9,169 bases of DNA from Neisseriaceae bacterium (GCA_947454215.1 CANGJN010000013.1:1-9169), one strand, 5' to 3'; counted from the stretch's first letter, positions 1 through 7,383 are shown. Translations and numbers: made by a program. The notes: a model not told the origin generated them from the sequence alone.

Positions 1-2864
1 CTCAAAGAAGTATCTTTAACTTCAGAAGCTTTTTCTCCAAATACAGCACGTAATAACTTCTCTTCGGATGTTAGTTGCGTCTCTCCTTTAGGCGTTACTT
101 TACCCACCAAAACATCGCCTGAATTTACTGTTGCTCCGATATGTACAATACCATATTCATCTAATCTAGACAATTGACTTTGAGATAAATTAGGAATATC
201 TCTAGTAATTTCTTCATTTCCTTGCTTAGTCTCTCTAGTCATTACAACTAACTCTTCAATATGAATAGAAGTATACTTATCTGCTGCAACTAATTTTTCA
301 GAAATTAAAATAGAATCTTCGAAATTAAAACCATTCCAAGGCATAAAAGCTACCAAAACATTTTGTCCTACAGCTAATTCACCTAAATCTGTAGAAGAAC
401 TATCAGCAATAACATCACCTTTATTTACTATATCACCATTTTTAACAATAGGTTTTTGATTTAAACAAGTATTTTGATTACTTCTTACATATTTAATTAG
501 ATTATAAGTATCCACTGCTAGACTATCTTCATTGACCTCAGATTCATTAACCACTATAACTATTTTATCACCATCCACATAGGCAACTTTACCACCTCTA
601 GTAGCAATAATAACTGAACCAGAATCTATAGCAACTTCTCTTTCTATTCCAGTACCTACCAATGGTTTTTCTGCTTTCAAACAAGGAACACCTTGGCGTT
701 GCATGTTTGAGCCCATTAAAGATCTATTAGCATCATTATGCTCGAGAAATGGAATTAAAGATGCGGCTACTGATACTACTTGATTTGTAGCCACATCCAT
801 ATATTGCACTGAATTAGAATTAACTATAGTAGTTTCTGATTTTTGTCTACCTACAATCATTTCATCAATAAATTTATTCTCATTATCTAATCTGGCATTA
901 GCTTGAGCAATAATGAATTTTGACTCTTCTATTGCCGATAAATAATCTATTTTATTTGTTACGATTCCATTTTCAACTTTTCTATAAGGCGTCTCTAGAA
1001 ATCCATATTTATTTGGCTGGGCATAAACTGATAATGAATTTATTAACCCAATATTTTGACCCTCTGGAGTTTCAATAGGGCATACTCTTCCGTAATGAGT
1101 AACATGCACATCACGAACTTCAAAACCAGCTCTATCCCTAGTTAATCCACCAGGGCCTAATGCTGAAATACGCCTTTTATGAGTTATTTCTGATAATGGA
1201 TTAGTTTGATCCATAAACTGAGATAATTGGCTGGTAGCAAAAAAATCTTTTAAACTTAAATTAATTGGTTTAGCACTTATTAATTTATTGGGCATTAGTT
1301 CTTTCTCTTCTATAGTCTGAGATAATCTTTCTTTTAATGCCTTATCTATACGAGACAAACCAATTCTAAATTGGTTTTCTACCAATTCACCTACCCCACG
1401 AACACGTCTATTCCCTAAATGGTCAATATCATCTATAACACCTCTACCATTACGTAATTCGATTAATATTGCCAAGGTAATTAATAAATCTTCTTTACTT
1501 AAAACTAAACTTTTTTTATCAGTACCTTCTGAGGTTTTGTTTATAATACCCTTCATCCAATTTGGTGTTTTATTATCATACTCATTTTCATATGTTCTGG
1601 AATTAAACTTGAATCTTCCTACTTCTGATAAATCATAACTATCTGCATTAAAAAATGTTTTATTAAATACAATCTCAGCAATTTCTTCAGAATAAGGTTC
1701 TCCTGGACGCATCATTTTATATATTTGGTGAATGGCCTCTATTGAATTTTTTGCAGTCTCCTTACTATTCTCTTCATCCCTTAAAGTATTAGATAAATAT
1801 GCCCCATGCTCCAAATCATTAATATATAAGGTTGAAATACATTCAATATTACTATTTATAATTTGTTTTAATATTGAATCAGAAATTATAGTATTTGATT
1901 GAACGATTACTTCGCCAGTTATTGTATCTATTATATCATTAGCTAGAATTCTTCCTAATAAATCAGTAGTAGGCAAATCTAATTTTTCTATTTTCGCAGC
2001 TTCTAGATTCCTAATTAGCTTAATATTGAATTTTCTGCCTTTTTCGATAATAATCTTACCATCTTGGTCTTTAATATCAATAGGGGAAATTTCATCTTTT
2101 AATTTATCGTATACTATATTCTTGTGTAAAATATATCCATCTTTTACTTTTTTAACTGTATATAGTTCTTTATCGTAAAATAAATCTAGAATTTCACTTC
2201 TAGTATATCCAATTGCTTTTAAAATTAATGAAACATTCATCTTGCGACGATTATCAATTCTAAAATACATTAAATCTTTTGCATCAAACTCTAGATCTAA
2301 CCAACTACCTCTATATGGAATTATTCTTGCTGAGTATAACAACTTATTAGTTGAATTATTTTTACCATTATCATGTTCAAAATAAACTCCAGGAGACCTA
2401 TGTAATTGAGAAACAACAACCCTTTCATTACCATTTATTATAAAAGAACAATTATCGGTTATAAAAGGAATTTCTCCCATGTAAACATTTTCTTCAACAC
2501 TATGGATAACTTTTGTTGAATTACTATCCTTCTCAAACAAAGTCAATTTTATTCGCGCATGAAGTTTTCCTGTATATGAAACACCTCTTAATAAACATTC
2601 ATGTACGTCATAATAAGGTGAAGATAAAGAATATTCGATAAAATCTAATCTAATGTTTTCATTTATTGACGTAATAGGAAAAACATCCTTAAATACTTTC
2701 TGCAAACCAATACTGTCATCCCTTTCCAATGGATTCAGATTCATCTGTAAAAAATCATTATAAGATGCTTTTTGCATAGCCAACAAATAAGGTACATTTA
2801 AAATTGTAGGTTGCTTAGCAAAGCTTTTGCGAATACGTTTTTTTTCTGTGAATGAGTATCCCAT
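1..2864 (-). CDS. rpoB: RNA polymerase beta subunit, N-terminal ~954 residues (cut by window edge)
   Basis: Catalytic beta subunit of RNA polymerase; forms the active-site cleft with beta'. Seen: an unbroken frame from ATG at 2864 to the left edge, starting [19 protein letters not shown]. Motifs in order include QLHRSPG (residues 153-159), the rifampicin region [17 protein letters not shown] (from residue 541) with [25 protein letters not shown] (590-602), and [18 protein letters not shown] near the edge. Numbering runs about 36 ahead of E. coli, so roughly the last 400 residues are missing from the window. GGAG at 2875-2878 lies 10 nt before the ATG. The start agrees with the family N-terminus. 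The usual rifampicin-contact residues (D516, H526, S531 equivalents; H562 and S567 here) are wild type, which suggests sensitivity. Several flanking positions differ (see findings). It is the distal gene seen of the rplKAJL-rpoB operon; rpoC would be expected further left. Confidence 0.98.
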   Translation of the reverse strand, partial: MGYSFTEKKRIRKSFAKQPTILNVPYLLAMQKASYNDFLQMNLNPLERDDSIGLQKVFKDVFPITSINENIRLDFIEYSLSSPYYDVHECLLRGVSYTGKLHARIKLTLFEKDSNSTKVIHSVEENVYMGEIPFITDNCSFIINGNERVVVSQLHRSPGVYFEHDNGKNNSTNKLLYSARIIPYRGSWLDLEFDAKDLMYFRIDNRRKMNVSLILKAIGYTRSEILDLFYDKELYTVKKVKDGYILHKNIVYDKLKDEISPIDIKDQDGKIIIEKGRKFNIKLIRNLEAAKIEKLDLPTTDLLGRILANDIIDTITGEVIVQSNTIISDSILKQIINSNIECISTLYINDLEHGAYLSNTLRDEENSKETAKNSIEAIHQIYKMMRPGEPYSEEIAEIVFNKTFFNADSYDLSEVGRFKFNSRTYENEYDNKTPNWMKGIINKTSEGTDKKSLVLSKEDLLITLAILIELRNGRGVIDDIDHLGNRRVRGVGELVENQFRIGLSRIDKALKERLSQTIEEKELMPNKLISAKPINLSLKDFFATSQLSQFMDQTNPLSEITHKRRISALGPGGLTRDRAGFEVRDVHVTHYGRVCPIETPEGQNIGLINSLSVYAQPNKYGFLETPYRKVENGIVTNKIDYLSAIEESKFIIAQANARLDNENKFIDEMIVGRQKSETTIVNSNSVQYMDVATNQVVSVAASLIPFLEHNDANRSLMGSNMQRQGVPCLKAEKPLVGTGIEREVAIDSGSVIIATRGGKVAYVDGDKIVIVVNESEVNEDSLAVDTYNLIKYVRSNQNTCLNQKPIVKNGDIVNKGDVIADSSSTDLGELAVGQNVLVAFMPWNGFNFEDSILISEKLVAADKYTSIHIEELVVMTRETKQGNEEITRDIPNLSQSQLSRLDEYGIVHIGATVNSGDVLVGKVTPKGETQLTSEEKLLRAVFGEKASEVKDTSL

Positions 2865-2912
2865 AAGTTTAAAGCTCCAAATAGATATAGTTTTTAATAT
2901 TGTATAATTAAA

Positions 2913-2940
2913 TATACCCCAAACATTAGTTTGGGGTATA
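2913..2940 (-). terminator. rplL-rpoB intergenic hairpin, probable attenuator or RNA-processing site
   Basis: Two perfect 12-base arms (TATACCCCAAAC at 2913-2924 and its complement at 2929-2940) enclose a 4-base loop. On the minus strand the stem is followed by ATTTAATTATAC, a weak U-rich run rather than a clean U tract. In E. coli the rplL-rpoB gap carries a partial terminator and an RNase III site that lower rpoBC expression relative to the ribosomal proteins. The position and strength of this hairpin suggest the same job. Whether it terminates or is cleaved cannot be told from sequence. Confidence 0.7.
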
Positions 2941-2965
2941 ATATTTGTTGATCAGAAATAAAGTA

Positions 2966-3343
2966 TTATCTTATCTCAGCTTTAGCTCCAGCATCTATAA
3001 TCTTTTTAACCATTGCCTCAGCATCAGCCTTTGATACACCTTCTTTTAACACTTTTGGAGCTGCTTCAACAGCGGCCTTAGCCTCACCTAGAGCCAAACC
3101 TGTAAGTTCTCTTACAACTTTAATGGCTGCAACTTTATTGGCACCAGCTTCTGTTAATACAACATCAAACTCAGTTTTTTCTTCTACAACTGCAGCACCT
3201 ACATCAGAACCAGTTTGTTGAGAAGCAACTGCGGCAGCTGCTGAAACTCCAAATTTAACTTCCATTTCCTTAACTAATTCTGACAACTCTAAAACACTTA
3301 ATTTCGCAACTGAATCTATAATATCTTGTTTTGACATAGTCAT
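2966..3343 (-). CDS. rplL: Large ribosomal subunit protein bL12 (L7/L12)
   Basis: Stalk protein, present as dimers on L10, that recruits and stimulates translational GTPases (EF-Tu, EF-G, IF2, RF3). The 125 residues show the usual layout: N-terminal dimerisation helices (~1-37, [10 protein letters not shown]), a flexible Ala/Gly/Ser hinge (~38-54), and a globular C-terminal domain (~55-125) with [24 protein letters not shown] and [17 protein letters not shown] (3353-3357) lies 9 nt before the ATG at 3343, so this start is preferred over a second in-frame ATG two codons later. In the factor-binding helix the usual GLGLKEAKDL reads [10 protein letters not shown], so the Lys81 and Asp85 equivalents (E. 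coli numbering) are Gly86 and Ala90. It lies 47 bp after rplJ, with which it is probably co-translated. Confidence 0.98.
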   Translation of the reverse strand: MTMSKQDIIDSVAKLSVLELSELVKEMEVKFGVSAAAAVASQQTGSDVGAAVVEEKTEFDVVLTEAGANKVAAIKVVRELTGLALGEAKAAVEAAPKVLKEGVSKADAEAMVKKIIDAGAKAEIR

Positions 3344-3390
3344 TTAATAAGACTCCTAATAATAATTTTTTAAAATAAATTTTCAAGCGA

Positions 3391-3891
3391 TTAACTTGCC
3401 TGCTCTTCTTCTTTTTTATCTCGTACTGCAGCTAAAACTCTTGCGAAACTAGCTGGTACCTGCATCATTGTGCCAAGTAACATTGATAACAATTGTTCTC
3501 TTGATGGAAGCATTGCTAATTGTTTTACACCAGCAGGGCTTAACAAATTAGACTCATACATTCCATCAATAATTTTAATTGAACTCGACGCAGTTGCAAA
3601 ATCATTTAAAACTTTTGCTGCTGCAACAGGATCTTTAGAGGCACTATATATTAAGGCTCCTTGCATTTTAGCAGCTAAAGGTTCAAACTTTGTACCTTCC
3701 ACAGACTTTCTTGCCAATGTATTCTTTAAAACATGTAAATATACATTTGACTCCCTAGCTTGTTTTCGAGCAATTGTTAGCACATTTACAGTGACACCCT
3801 GATATTCTGCAATCACTAGAGTTGATGAATTTTGTAATACATTTTTTACTTCAGCAACTACTGATTTTTTTTTATCTAGGCTTAAGCTCAA
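3391..3891 (-). CDS. rplJ: Large ribosomal subunit protein uL10, TTG start
   Basis: Base of the ribosomal stalk: binds 23S rRNA with L11 and carries L7/L12 dimers on its C-terminal helix. In bacteria the L10-L12 complex also represses its own mRNA. The 166 residues match betaproteobacterial L10 along their length: MSLSLDKKKSVVAEV at the N-terminus, VYLHVLKNTLARKSVEGT (50-67), DPVAAAKVL (87-95), LPSREQLLSMLLGTM (128-142) and FARVLAAVRDKK (149-160). The start codon is TTG, chosen because it gives the family N-terminus and has AAGGAG 9 nt upstream; no ATG fits. The family's well-conserved YRG reads YQG here (Gln31). It sits downstream of an L10-leader fold and is followed by rplL. Confidence 0.97.
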   Translation of the reverse strand: MSLSLDKKKSVVAEVKNVLQNSSTLVIAEYQGVTVNVLTIARKQARESNVYLHVLKNTLARKSVEGTKFEPLAAKMQGALIYSASKDPVAAAKVLNDFATASSSIKIIDGMYESNLLSPAGVKQLAMLPSREQLLSMLLGTMMQVPASFARVLAAVRDKKEEEQAS

Positions 3892-3900
3892 AATTACTTA

Positions 3901-3906
3901 CTCCTT
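3901..3906 (-). promoter_or_regulatory. rplJ ribosome binding site (fixes the TTG start)
   Basis: AAGGAG on the minus strand, separated from the TTG at 3891-3889 by 9 bases. This is the strongest Shine-Dalgarno match in the operon. It may compensate for the weak start codon and is the site whose accessibility the upstream L10 leader would control. Confidence 0.85.
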
Positions 3907-3990
3907 AAAATAATTTTAATGATTTAATTCGATGGTCTTATCTAATAACATTTAACTCAAATGCAATTTTGAATCTTATATTTTGGATTA

Positions 3991-4047
3991 TGCACCATCT
4001 ACGTAGGAAATTTTAAGTTGAAAACTTCAACTCCTACGGTCTCAGAC
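3991..4047 (-). promoter_or_regulatory. L10 leader (autoregulatory L10(L12)4 binding site of rplJL mRNA)
   Basis: On the minus strand the RNA reads ACC-GUAGG (4040-4033), a hairpin, then CCUAC-GUAGAU-GGU (4007-3994). ACC pairs with GGU and GUAGG with CCUAC, leaving a one-sided GUAGAU bulge. This is the kink-turn-like element known from the L10 leader family; E. coli has a closely related GCGUAGACGGUGA. The apical hairpin has 7-bp arms (4016-4022 and 4026-4032) with a 3-base loop. By family knowledge, excess L10-L12 complex binds here and blocks translation of rplJ and, by coupling, rplL. The leader lies about 100 nt upstream of the rplJ start, a usual distance. Confidence 0.85.
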
Positions 4048-4055
4048 AATGATAA

Positions 4056-4111
4056 AAAGTTTTTAAAAAACTTTCTCTCCCCTATAATTTTAAATAAATA
4101 GTGTTATTTAT
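4056..4111. other. AT-only palindromes between L10 leader and CRISPR-like repeats
   Basis: Two perfect short palindromes lie here: 9-base arms of AAAGTTTTT at 4056-4064 and 4066-4074, and 7-base arms ATAAATA/TATTTAT at 4094-4100 and 4105-4111 with loop GTGT. They would form weak hairpins in the rplJ leader RNA. I could not find a convincing sigma70 promoter for rplJ in this stretch. AATTATAGG at about 4082-4090 (minus) resembles a -10 but lacks a matching -35. Confidence 0.4.
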
Positions 4112-4120
4112 CTAAAATTT

Positions 4121-4208
4121 AGAAACACCCCCACTTACATGGGGAATACTGTAGCAATGTATTCGCTTTTCTTGCAATTAGAAACACCCCCACGTACATG
4201 GAGAAGAC
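4121..4208 (-). CRISPR. Orphan two-repeat CRISPR-like element (type I-E-like repeats)
   Basis: Two 29-base repeats, 4121-4149 and 4180-4208, match at 26 of 29 positions and flank a 30-base spacer (4150-4179). On the minus strand each reads GT-TT, then a 5-bp stem with a 6-base loop (CCCCA-TGTAAG-TGGGG in one; CTCCA-TGTACG-TGGGG in the other, where U pairs with G), then the 8-base tail GTGTTTCT. Repeat length, GC-rich stem and 8-nt 3' tag are the architecture of type I-E repeats cut by Cas6e. The sequence also resembles I-E repeats of the GTCTTCCCC...GGGGGTGTTTC kind as I remember them. There is no cas gene or AT-rich leader beside it. Only two repeats exist, and the spacer is 2 bases short of the usual 32. 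It could instead be a diverged tandem duplication of a palindromic unit. Confidence 0.5.
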
Positions 4209-4238
4209 CTATTAGCACCGCCAAGAAGCACTTTGCAA

Positions 4239-4931
4239 TTATTTATTTAAACCTGAAAAATCTAGTTTAACTCCAACTCCCATAGTGCTTGATAAAGATA
4301 CTCTCTTTAAATAGTTACCCTTTACACCAGTGGGTTTAGCTTTTATTATTACATCCATCAAAGTAAGTAGATTTTGTTTTAACTGATCTTCAGTAAAAGA
4401 TACTCTGCCTATAGTACTATGAATAATTCCATTCTTATCTGTTCTATATTGAACTTGACCAGCTTTGGCATTTTTAACAGCTGTAGCAACATCTGCAGTA
4501 ACTGTACCAACTTTAGGATTAGGCATAAGACCTCTAGGACCTAAAATTTGACCTAATGTCCCAACAATTTTCATTGTATCTGGTGCGGCAATCACAACAT
4601 CAAAATTCAAGTTTCCTTTTTTAACTTCTTCGGCTAAATCTTCTAATCCAACCACATCAGCTCCTGCACTTCTGGCTAAATCCGCCTGAGCTCCTTGTGC
4701 AAAAACTGCAACTCTTTGAGTTTTTCCAGTACCATTAGGTAAAACAACAGATCCCCTTATCATTTGATCAGATTTGCGTGGATCAACTCCTAAATTAAAA
4801 GAAACATCTACAGATTCATTAAATTTTGCAGTTGCAGATTTTTTTACTAAATCCAAACCTTCTGTAAATAAATATAACTTATTCTTTTCAACTTTAGGAA
4901 ATAACTTTTCTCTTTTTGTAAGCTTTGTCAT
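4239..4931 (-). CDS. rplA: Large ribosomal subunit protein uL1
   Basis: Forms the mobile L1 stalk that handles deacylated tRNA leaving the E site; also the translational repressor of the rplKA mRNA in bacteria. The 230 residues are a normal length. Diagnostic parts are [21 protein letters not shown] (36-56), the L1 signature [15 protein letters not shown] (131-145), [18 protein letters not shown] (154-171) and the C-terminal [13 protein letters not shown] (212-224). The ATG at 4931 lies a single base after the rplK stop, and its ribosome site GGAAGGGG (4941-4948) is inside the last rplK codons, so translation is probably coupled. The TAA stop at 4241-4239 directly abuts the CRISPR-like element's upstream flank. 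Confidence 0.98.
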   Translation of the reverse strand: MTKLTKREKLFPKVEKNKLYLFTEGLDLVKKSATAKFNESVDVSFNLGVDPRKSDQMIRGSVVLPNGTGKTQRVAVFAQGAQADLARSAGADVVGLEDLAEEVKKGNLNFDVVIAAPDTMKIVGTLGQILGPRGLMPNPKVGTVTADVATAVKNAKAGQVQYRTDKNGIIHSTIGRVSFTEDQLKQNLLTLMDVIIKAKPTGVKGNYLKRVSLSSTMGVGVKLDFSGLNK

Positions 4932-4932
4932 A

Positions 4933-5367
4933 CTAATTTACCCCTTCCACTTCAATCCCCATACTTCTTGCAGAACCAGCAATTATTTTAACAGCTGAAT
5001 TTAAATCAGCTGCAGTTAAGTCAGGATTTTTCAACTTTGCTATATCCTCTAATTGAGCTCTCGTAATTTTACCTACTTTTTCTAAACCAGGCTTGGTACT
5101 ACCTTTAGTTAACTTAATAGCTTTTTTGATTAAAACAGAAGCAGGAGGAGTTTTCAAAATAAAAGTAAAACTTTTATCTGAAAATGCGGTAATAATAACC
5201 GGAGTAGGTAAACCTGGTTCAAGGCTTTGGGTTTTCGCATTGAATTGTTTACAAAACTCCATAATGTTTAAACCTCTTTGTCCTAAAGCAGGACCTACTG
5301 GTGGAGATGGATTTGCTTTTCCCGCAGGAATTTGCAATTTAATTAAGCCAATTATTTTTTTTGCCAT
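4933..5367 (-). CDS. rplK: Large ribosomal subunit protein uL11
   Basis: Binds the GTPase-associated region of 23S rRNA at the stalk base beside L10; it is the target region of thiostrepton and needed for the RelA stringent response in characterised bacteria. The 144 residues show the N-terminal domain with [19 protein letters not shown] (14-32) and [13 protein letters not shown] (34-46), then [19 protein letters not shown] (65-83), and the RNA-binding C-terminal domain with [14 protein letters not shown] (97-110) and [18 protein letters not shown] (125-142). The wording is closest to betaproteobacterial L11 as I know it. The start at 5367 has a modest ribosome site, AGGCG at 5375-5379, 7 nt upstream. 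It is the first gene of the operon here and has its own strong promoter. Confidence 0.98.
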   Translation of the reverse strand: MAKKIIGLIKLQIPAGKANPSPPVGPALGQRGLNIMEFCKQFNAKTQSLEPGLPTPVIITAFSDKSFTFILKTPPASVLIKKAIKLTKGSTKPGLEKVGKITRAQLEDIAKLKNPDLTAADLNSAVKIIAGSARSMGIEVEGVN

Positions 5368-5441
5368 AATATTTCGCCTAGAAAATGGGTGAAATCGAGT
5401 TATCTTTCAAACTCTCCCCGTTATATAAAAATAAAATATGA
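5368..5441 (-). promoter_or_regulatory. rplK leader with two small hairpins, candidate L1 autoregulation site
   Basis: The predicted leader of about 74 nt can form GAGUU/AACUC (5414-5410 with 5401-5397, 8-base loop) and AUUUC/GAAAU (5395-5391 with 5375-5371). The second pairing loops across the AGGCG ribosome site and takes in one of its bases. In bacteria L1 represses rplKA by binding a leader structure that mimics its 23S rRNA site. The position fits, but I cannot show the specific L1 recognition loop, so the functional assignment is an inference. Confidence 0.4.
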
Positions 5442-5447
5442 GTAATT

Positions 5448-5476
5448 ATTATACCATAATTTAAACATATTTGCAA
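5448..5476 (-). promoter_or_regulatory. Sigma70 promoter of the rplKAJL-rpoB operon
   Basis: Minus strand: -35 TTGCAA (5476-5471), exactly 17 bases, then a perfect -10 TATAAT (5453-5448). The predicted start near 5441 gives a leader of about 74 nt before rplK. This is the best promoter match in the window and supports rplK as the first gene of the transcript. Confidence 0.85.
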
Positions 5477-5838
5477 ATATAATTTTTATCAAATAAGTGC
5501 AAAACTTTTGCATACGGTTAATGATCGTAATTAAAATATAATTTTATACTTAAAAAAAACTTAAATAAATAATGTCATTTTCTTAAAATAAATTAATAAC
5601 AATTCTACTATTTATATCAAAAAAATACCGAGGGTTTTGTGATTGGTTTGAACCATATATAAAATACATTCATATTTGATATACAAATAAAAGTAATCAG
5701 AACTCTCTAGTTTACTGTCCCACTAATCCATTATTTAATATATTAAGTTCCTCATATGCTACTTTTATTTTATTAAATAAAGAGTCAATAAGAAAAATTG
5801 AAGTTATTTTTATCACCAGACATATTAATTAAAATACT
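5477..5838. other. Permease-rplK spacer: one palindrome and a doubtful short reading frame
   Basis: No secE, nusG, tuf or tRNA gene is seen in this spacer, although those commonly precede rplK. A perfect palindrome, TGCAAAA-C-TTTTGCA, sits at 5498-5512, about 20 bp upstream of the -35 box. On the minus strand a stop-free stretch from a GTG at 5816 to TAA at 5712 would encode 34 residues, including IDSLFNKIKVAYEELNIL. It lacks a ribosome site and may be a decayed fragment or chance. No convincing terminator for the permease is visible. Confidence 0.4.
5498..5512. promoter_or_regulatory. 15-bp palindrome upstream of the rplK promoter
   Basis: Arms TGCAAAA and TTTTGCA around a central C, ending about 22 bp upstream of the -35 hexamer. 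The position would suit an upstream regulator site. No known operator is recognised and the base composition makes chance possible. Confidence 0.3.
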
Positions 5839-7383
5839 TTATAATTCCTCTTGGATTTCTTTTTTCATTAACTCAAAATTGTTTTGTATTTCCGAAGATA
5901 CTAGTCTATTTTTATAAATAATAAAACAATAAATACATGAAAAGAAGACTATAAGCAAATTATCGTAGGGAAACTTAATATAGTTAATATCCTTTAAAAA
6001 TGATATTATCAATAGGGTTAGTGATAGTAATAATATATCATAGGCTTCTAAAAATGTTTCTATAATTTTATTTCTTTTAAAAACATAGATATAGAAACCA
6101 ATTATACTTACAATAGTAATTAATAAAAATTTAAGATTATTTAATCCCGACCAATATATTAATAAACAACAACAGATAAAGCCTAAGTAACCAAATAAGA
6201 TAGGTAATTTGAGTTTAAATGTTCTTGGAACATCTGGCAACTCCTTATTAAAAATTAAGAGTGATATTGGTCCTGACAAATATACGAAAACTACAATTGA
6301 AGACAGAAAACTGACTAACTCTTTCCATGTTGGCATTGGCAAAAGGAATAATAACCCTAGAAAGCCACTTATAAAAAGTGCAACATATGGTGCTTGAAAT
6401 TTATTAACTAAGGTTAGAATACTTTTAGGCCAATAATCCTTTCCTAAGCCATATAAGATTCTTGCAGTAATTGAAGTAAAAACATTAGCAGTACCAAGTG
6501 GAGCGATAATTGCATCTATAAATAATAAAGAATATAAAAAGTGAAATCCTGTTAAAGATACTAATCCTAATAAAGGTGCTGCTATCGATGTATTAAGAGA
6601 TTTAGGGCTACTTATTCCAAATATAAATGCTATTGACAGTAATATATATATAAATCCACATATTATTAATGCAGATAACAATGAATAAGGCATGGCTTTA
6701 CTAGGATTTTCTGAATTATTAGCTAAAATCAACGAATTTTGAAATCCAGTAAAAGCAAAAGCTATTCCACTATTTATTATTGCATATAATACATTGGATA
6801 GCGAAAATTTGATATTAATATAATTGAGTTGAAAATTATGCCATTTACCATAAAAACATATGATGACAAGAGCTACAAAAATAGGGACGATTATTTTCCA
6901 AACTGATACAATTGAATTGGCTATAACAATTTTTTTTAACATCAAGCAATTAAATAATGTTAATAATAAAATTATTATGGATGCTAAAATTAAACCTTGA
7001 CTTGAAAGTTGATATTGATCTCCTGCTACTTTAATCAATGATGGTTTGAAGAACCCAAGGTATTGAATTAAAGACTGCACTTCTACTGGCAGGTATACTA
7101 CGTAACTCAACCATCCTAAAGATAGAAAAATAAATGCCAATGTGCGATTATTACTTATTCCAATAAATCTAGCAACACCGCCAACAACAGGTAGAATACA
7201 AATTACTTCAGCAAAAGTTAATGCAATGCACCCAGTAAGAATAATTGCAATAATCCATGATAGTATGACCCATATTCCAGCAGTTTGATATCCATAGTAT
7301 GGTGAAAAAAGCCAACCTGCACCTAAAACACTACCGGTTGATAATAAAACTAAATTTAAAATAGACAATTTTTTTGAATTCAT
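5839..7383 (-). CDS. APC-superfamily amino acid permease
   Basis: Inner-membrane transporter, probably an amino acid:proton symporter or amino acid/amine exchanger; the substrate cannot be read from sequence. The 514 residues are very hydrophobic with about 12-14 membrane segments (roughly 8-28, 35-58, 82-105, 130-148, 158-178, 195-217, 235-256, 270-300, 333-350, 357-377, 395-411, 417-436, 448-463, 474-490). APC hallmarks are the broken first helix STGSVLGAGWLFSPYYG (15-31) and GFQNSLILANNSENPSKAMP (213-232), the NP-x-x-x-P motif after helix 6. The start fits the family N-terminus; AGGA lies a long 13 nt upstream. The charged tail (492-514) is cytoplasmic by inference. Similar permeases are common in intracellular Legionella-like bacteria, so import of host amino acids is plausible. 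Confidence 0.85.
   Translation of the reverse strand: MNSKKLSILNLVLLSTGSVLGAGWLFSPYYGYQTAGIWVILSWIIAIILTGCIALTFAEVICILPVVGGVARFIGISNNRTLAFIFLSLGWLSYVVYLPVEVQSLIQYLGFFKPSLIKVAGDQYQLSSQGLILASIIILLLTLFNCLMLKKIVIANSIVSVWKIIVPIFVALVIICFYGKWHNFQLNYINIKFSLSNVLYAIINSGIAFAFTGFQNSLILANNSENPSKAMPYSLLSALIICGFIYILLSIAFIFGISSPKSLNTSIAAPLLGLVSLTGFHFLYSLLFIDAIIAPLGTANVFTSITARILYGLGKDYWPKSILTLVNKFQAPYVALFISGFLGLLFLLPMPTWKELVSFLSSIVVFVYLSGPISLLIFNKELPDVPRTFKLKLPILFGYLGFICCCLLIYWSGLNNLKFLLITIVSIIGFYIYVFKRNKIIETFLEAYDILLLSLTLLIISFLKDINYIKFPYDNLLIVFFSCIYCFIIYKNRLVSSEIQNNFELMKKEIQEEL

Noticed and set aside
3470..3802. Plus-strand reading frame of 110 codons inside rplJ
   Set aside because: Antisense shadow of the clearly homologous L10 gene; its translation has no family features.
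4056..4074. AAAGTTTTT palindrome as an intrinsic terminator upstream of the L10 leader
   Set aside because: The stem is nearly all A/T and would be too weak; kept only as a described palindrome.
4121..4149. CRISPR-like repeat read as a simple rho-independent terminator for rplKA
   Set aside because: The stem is followed by GTGTTTCTAAATTTTAG rather than a U tract, and a second copy with the same 8-base tail is better explained as a repeat unit.
4774..5392. Plus-strand reading frames over the rplA start and rplK
   Set aside because: Antisense to well-conserved ribosomal protein genes and without ribosome sites or recognisable content.
5645..5654. GGTTTGAACC as a tRNA T-arm
   Set aside because: No acceptor, D-arm or anticodon stem can be built around it.
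6209..6397. Plus-strand frame of 62 codons inside the permease
   Set aside because: Antisense shadow of the membrane protein gene.
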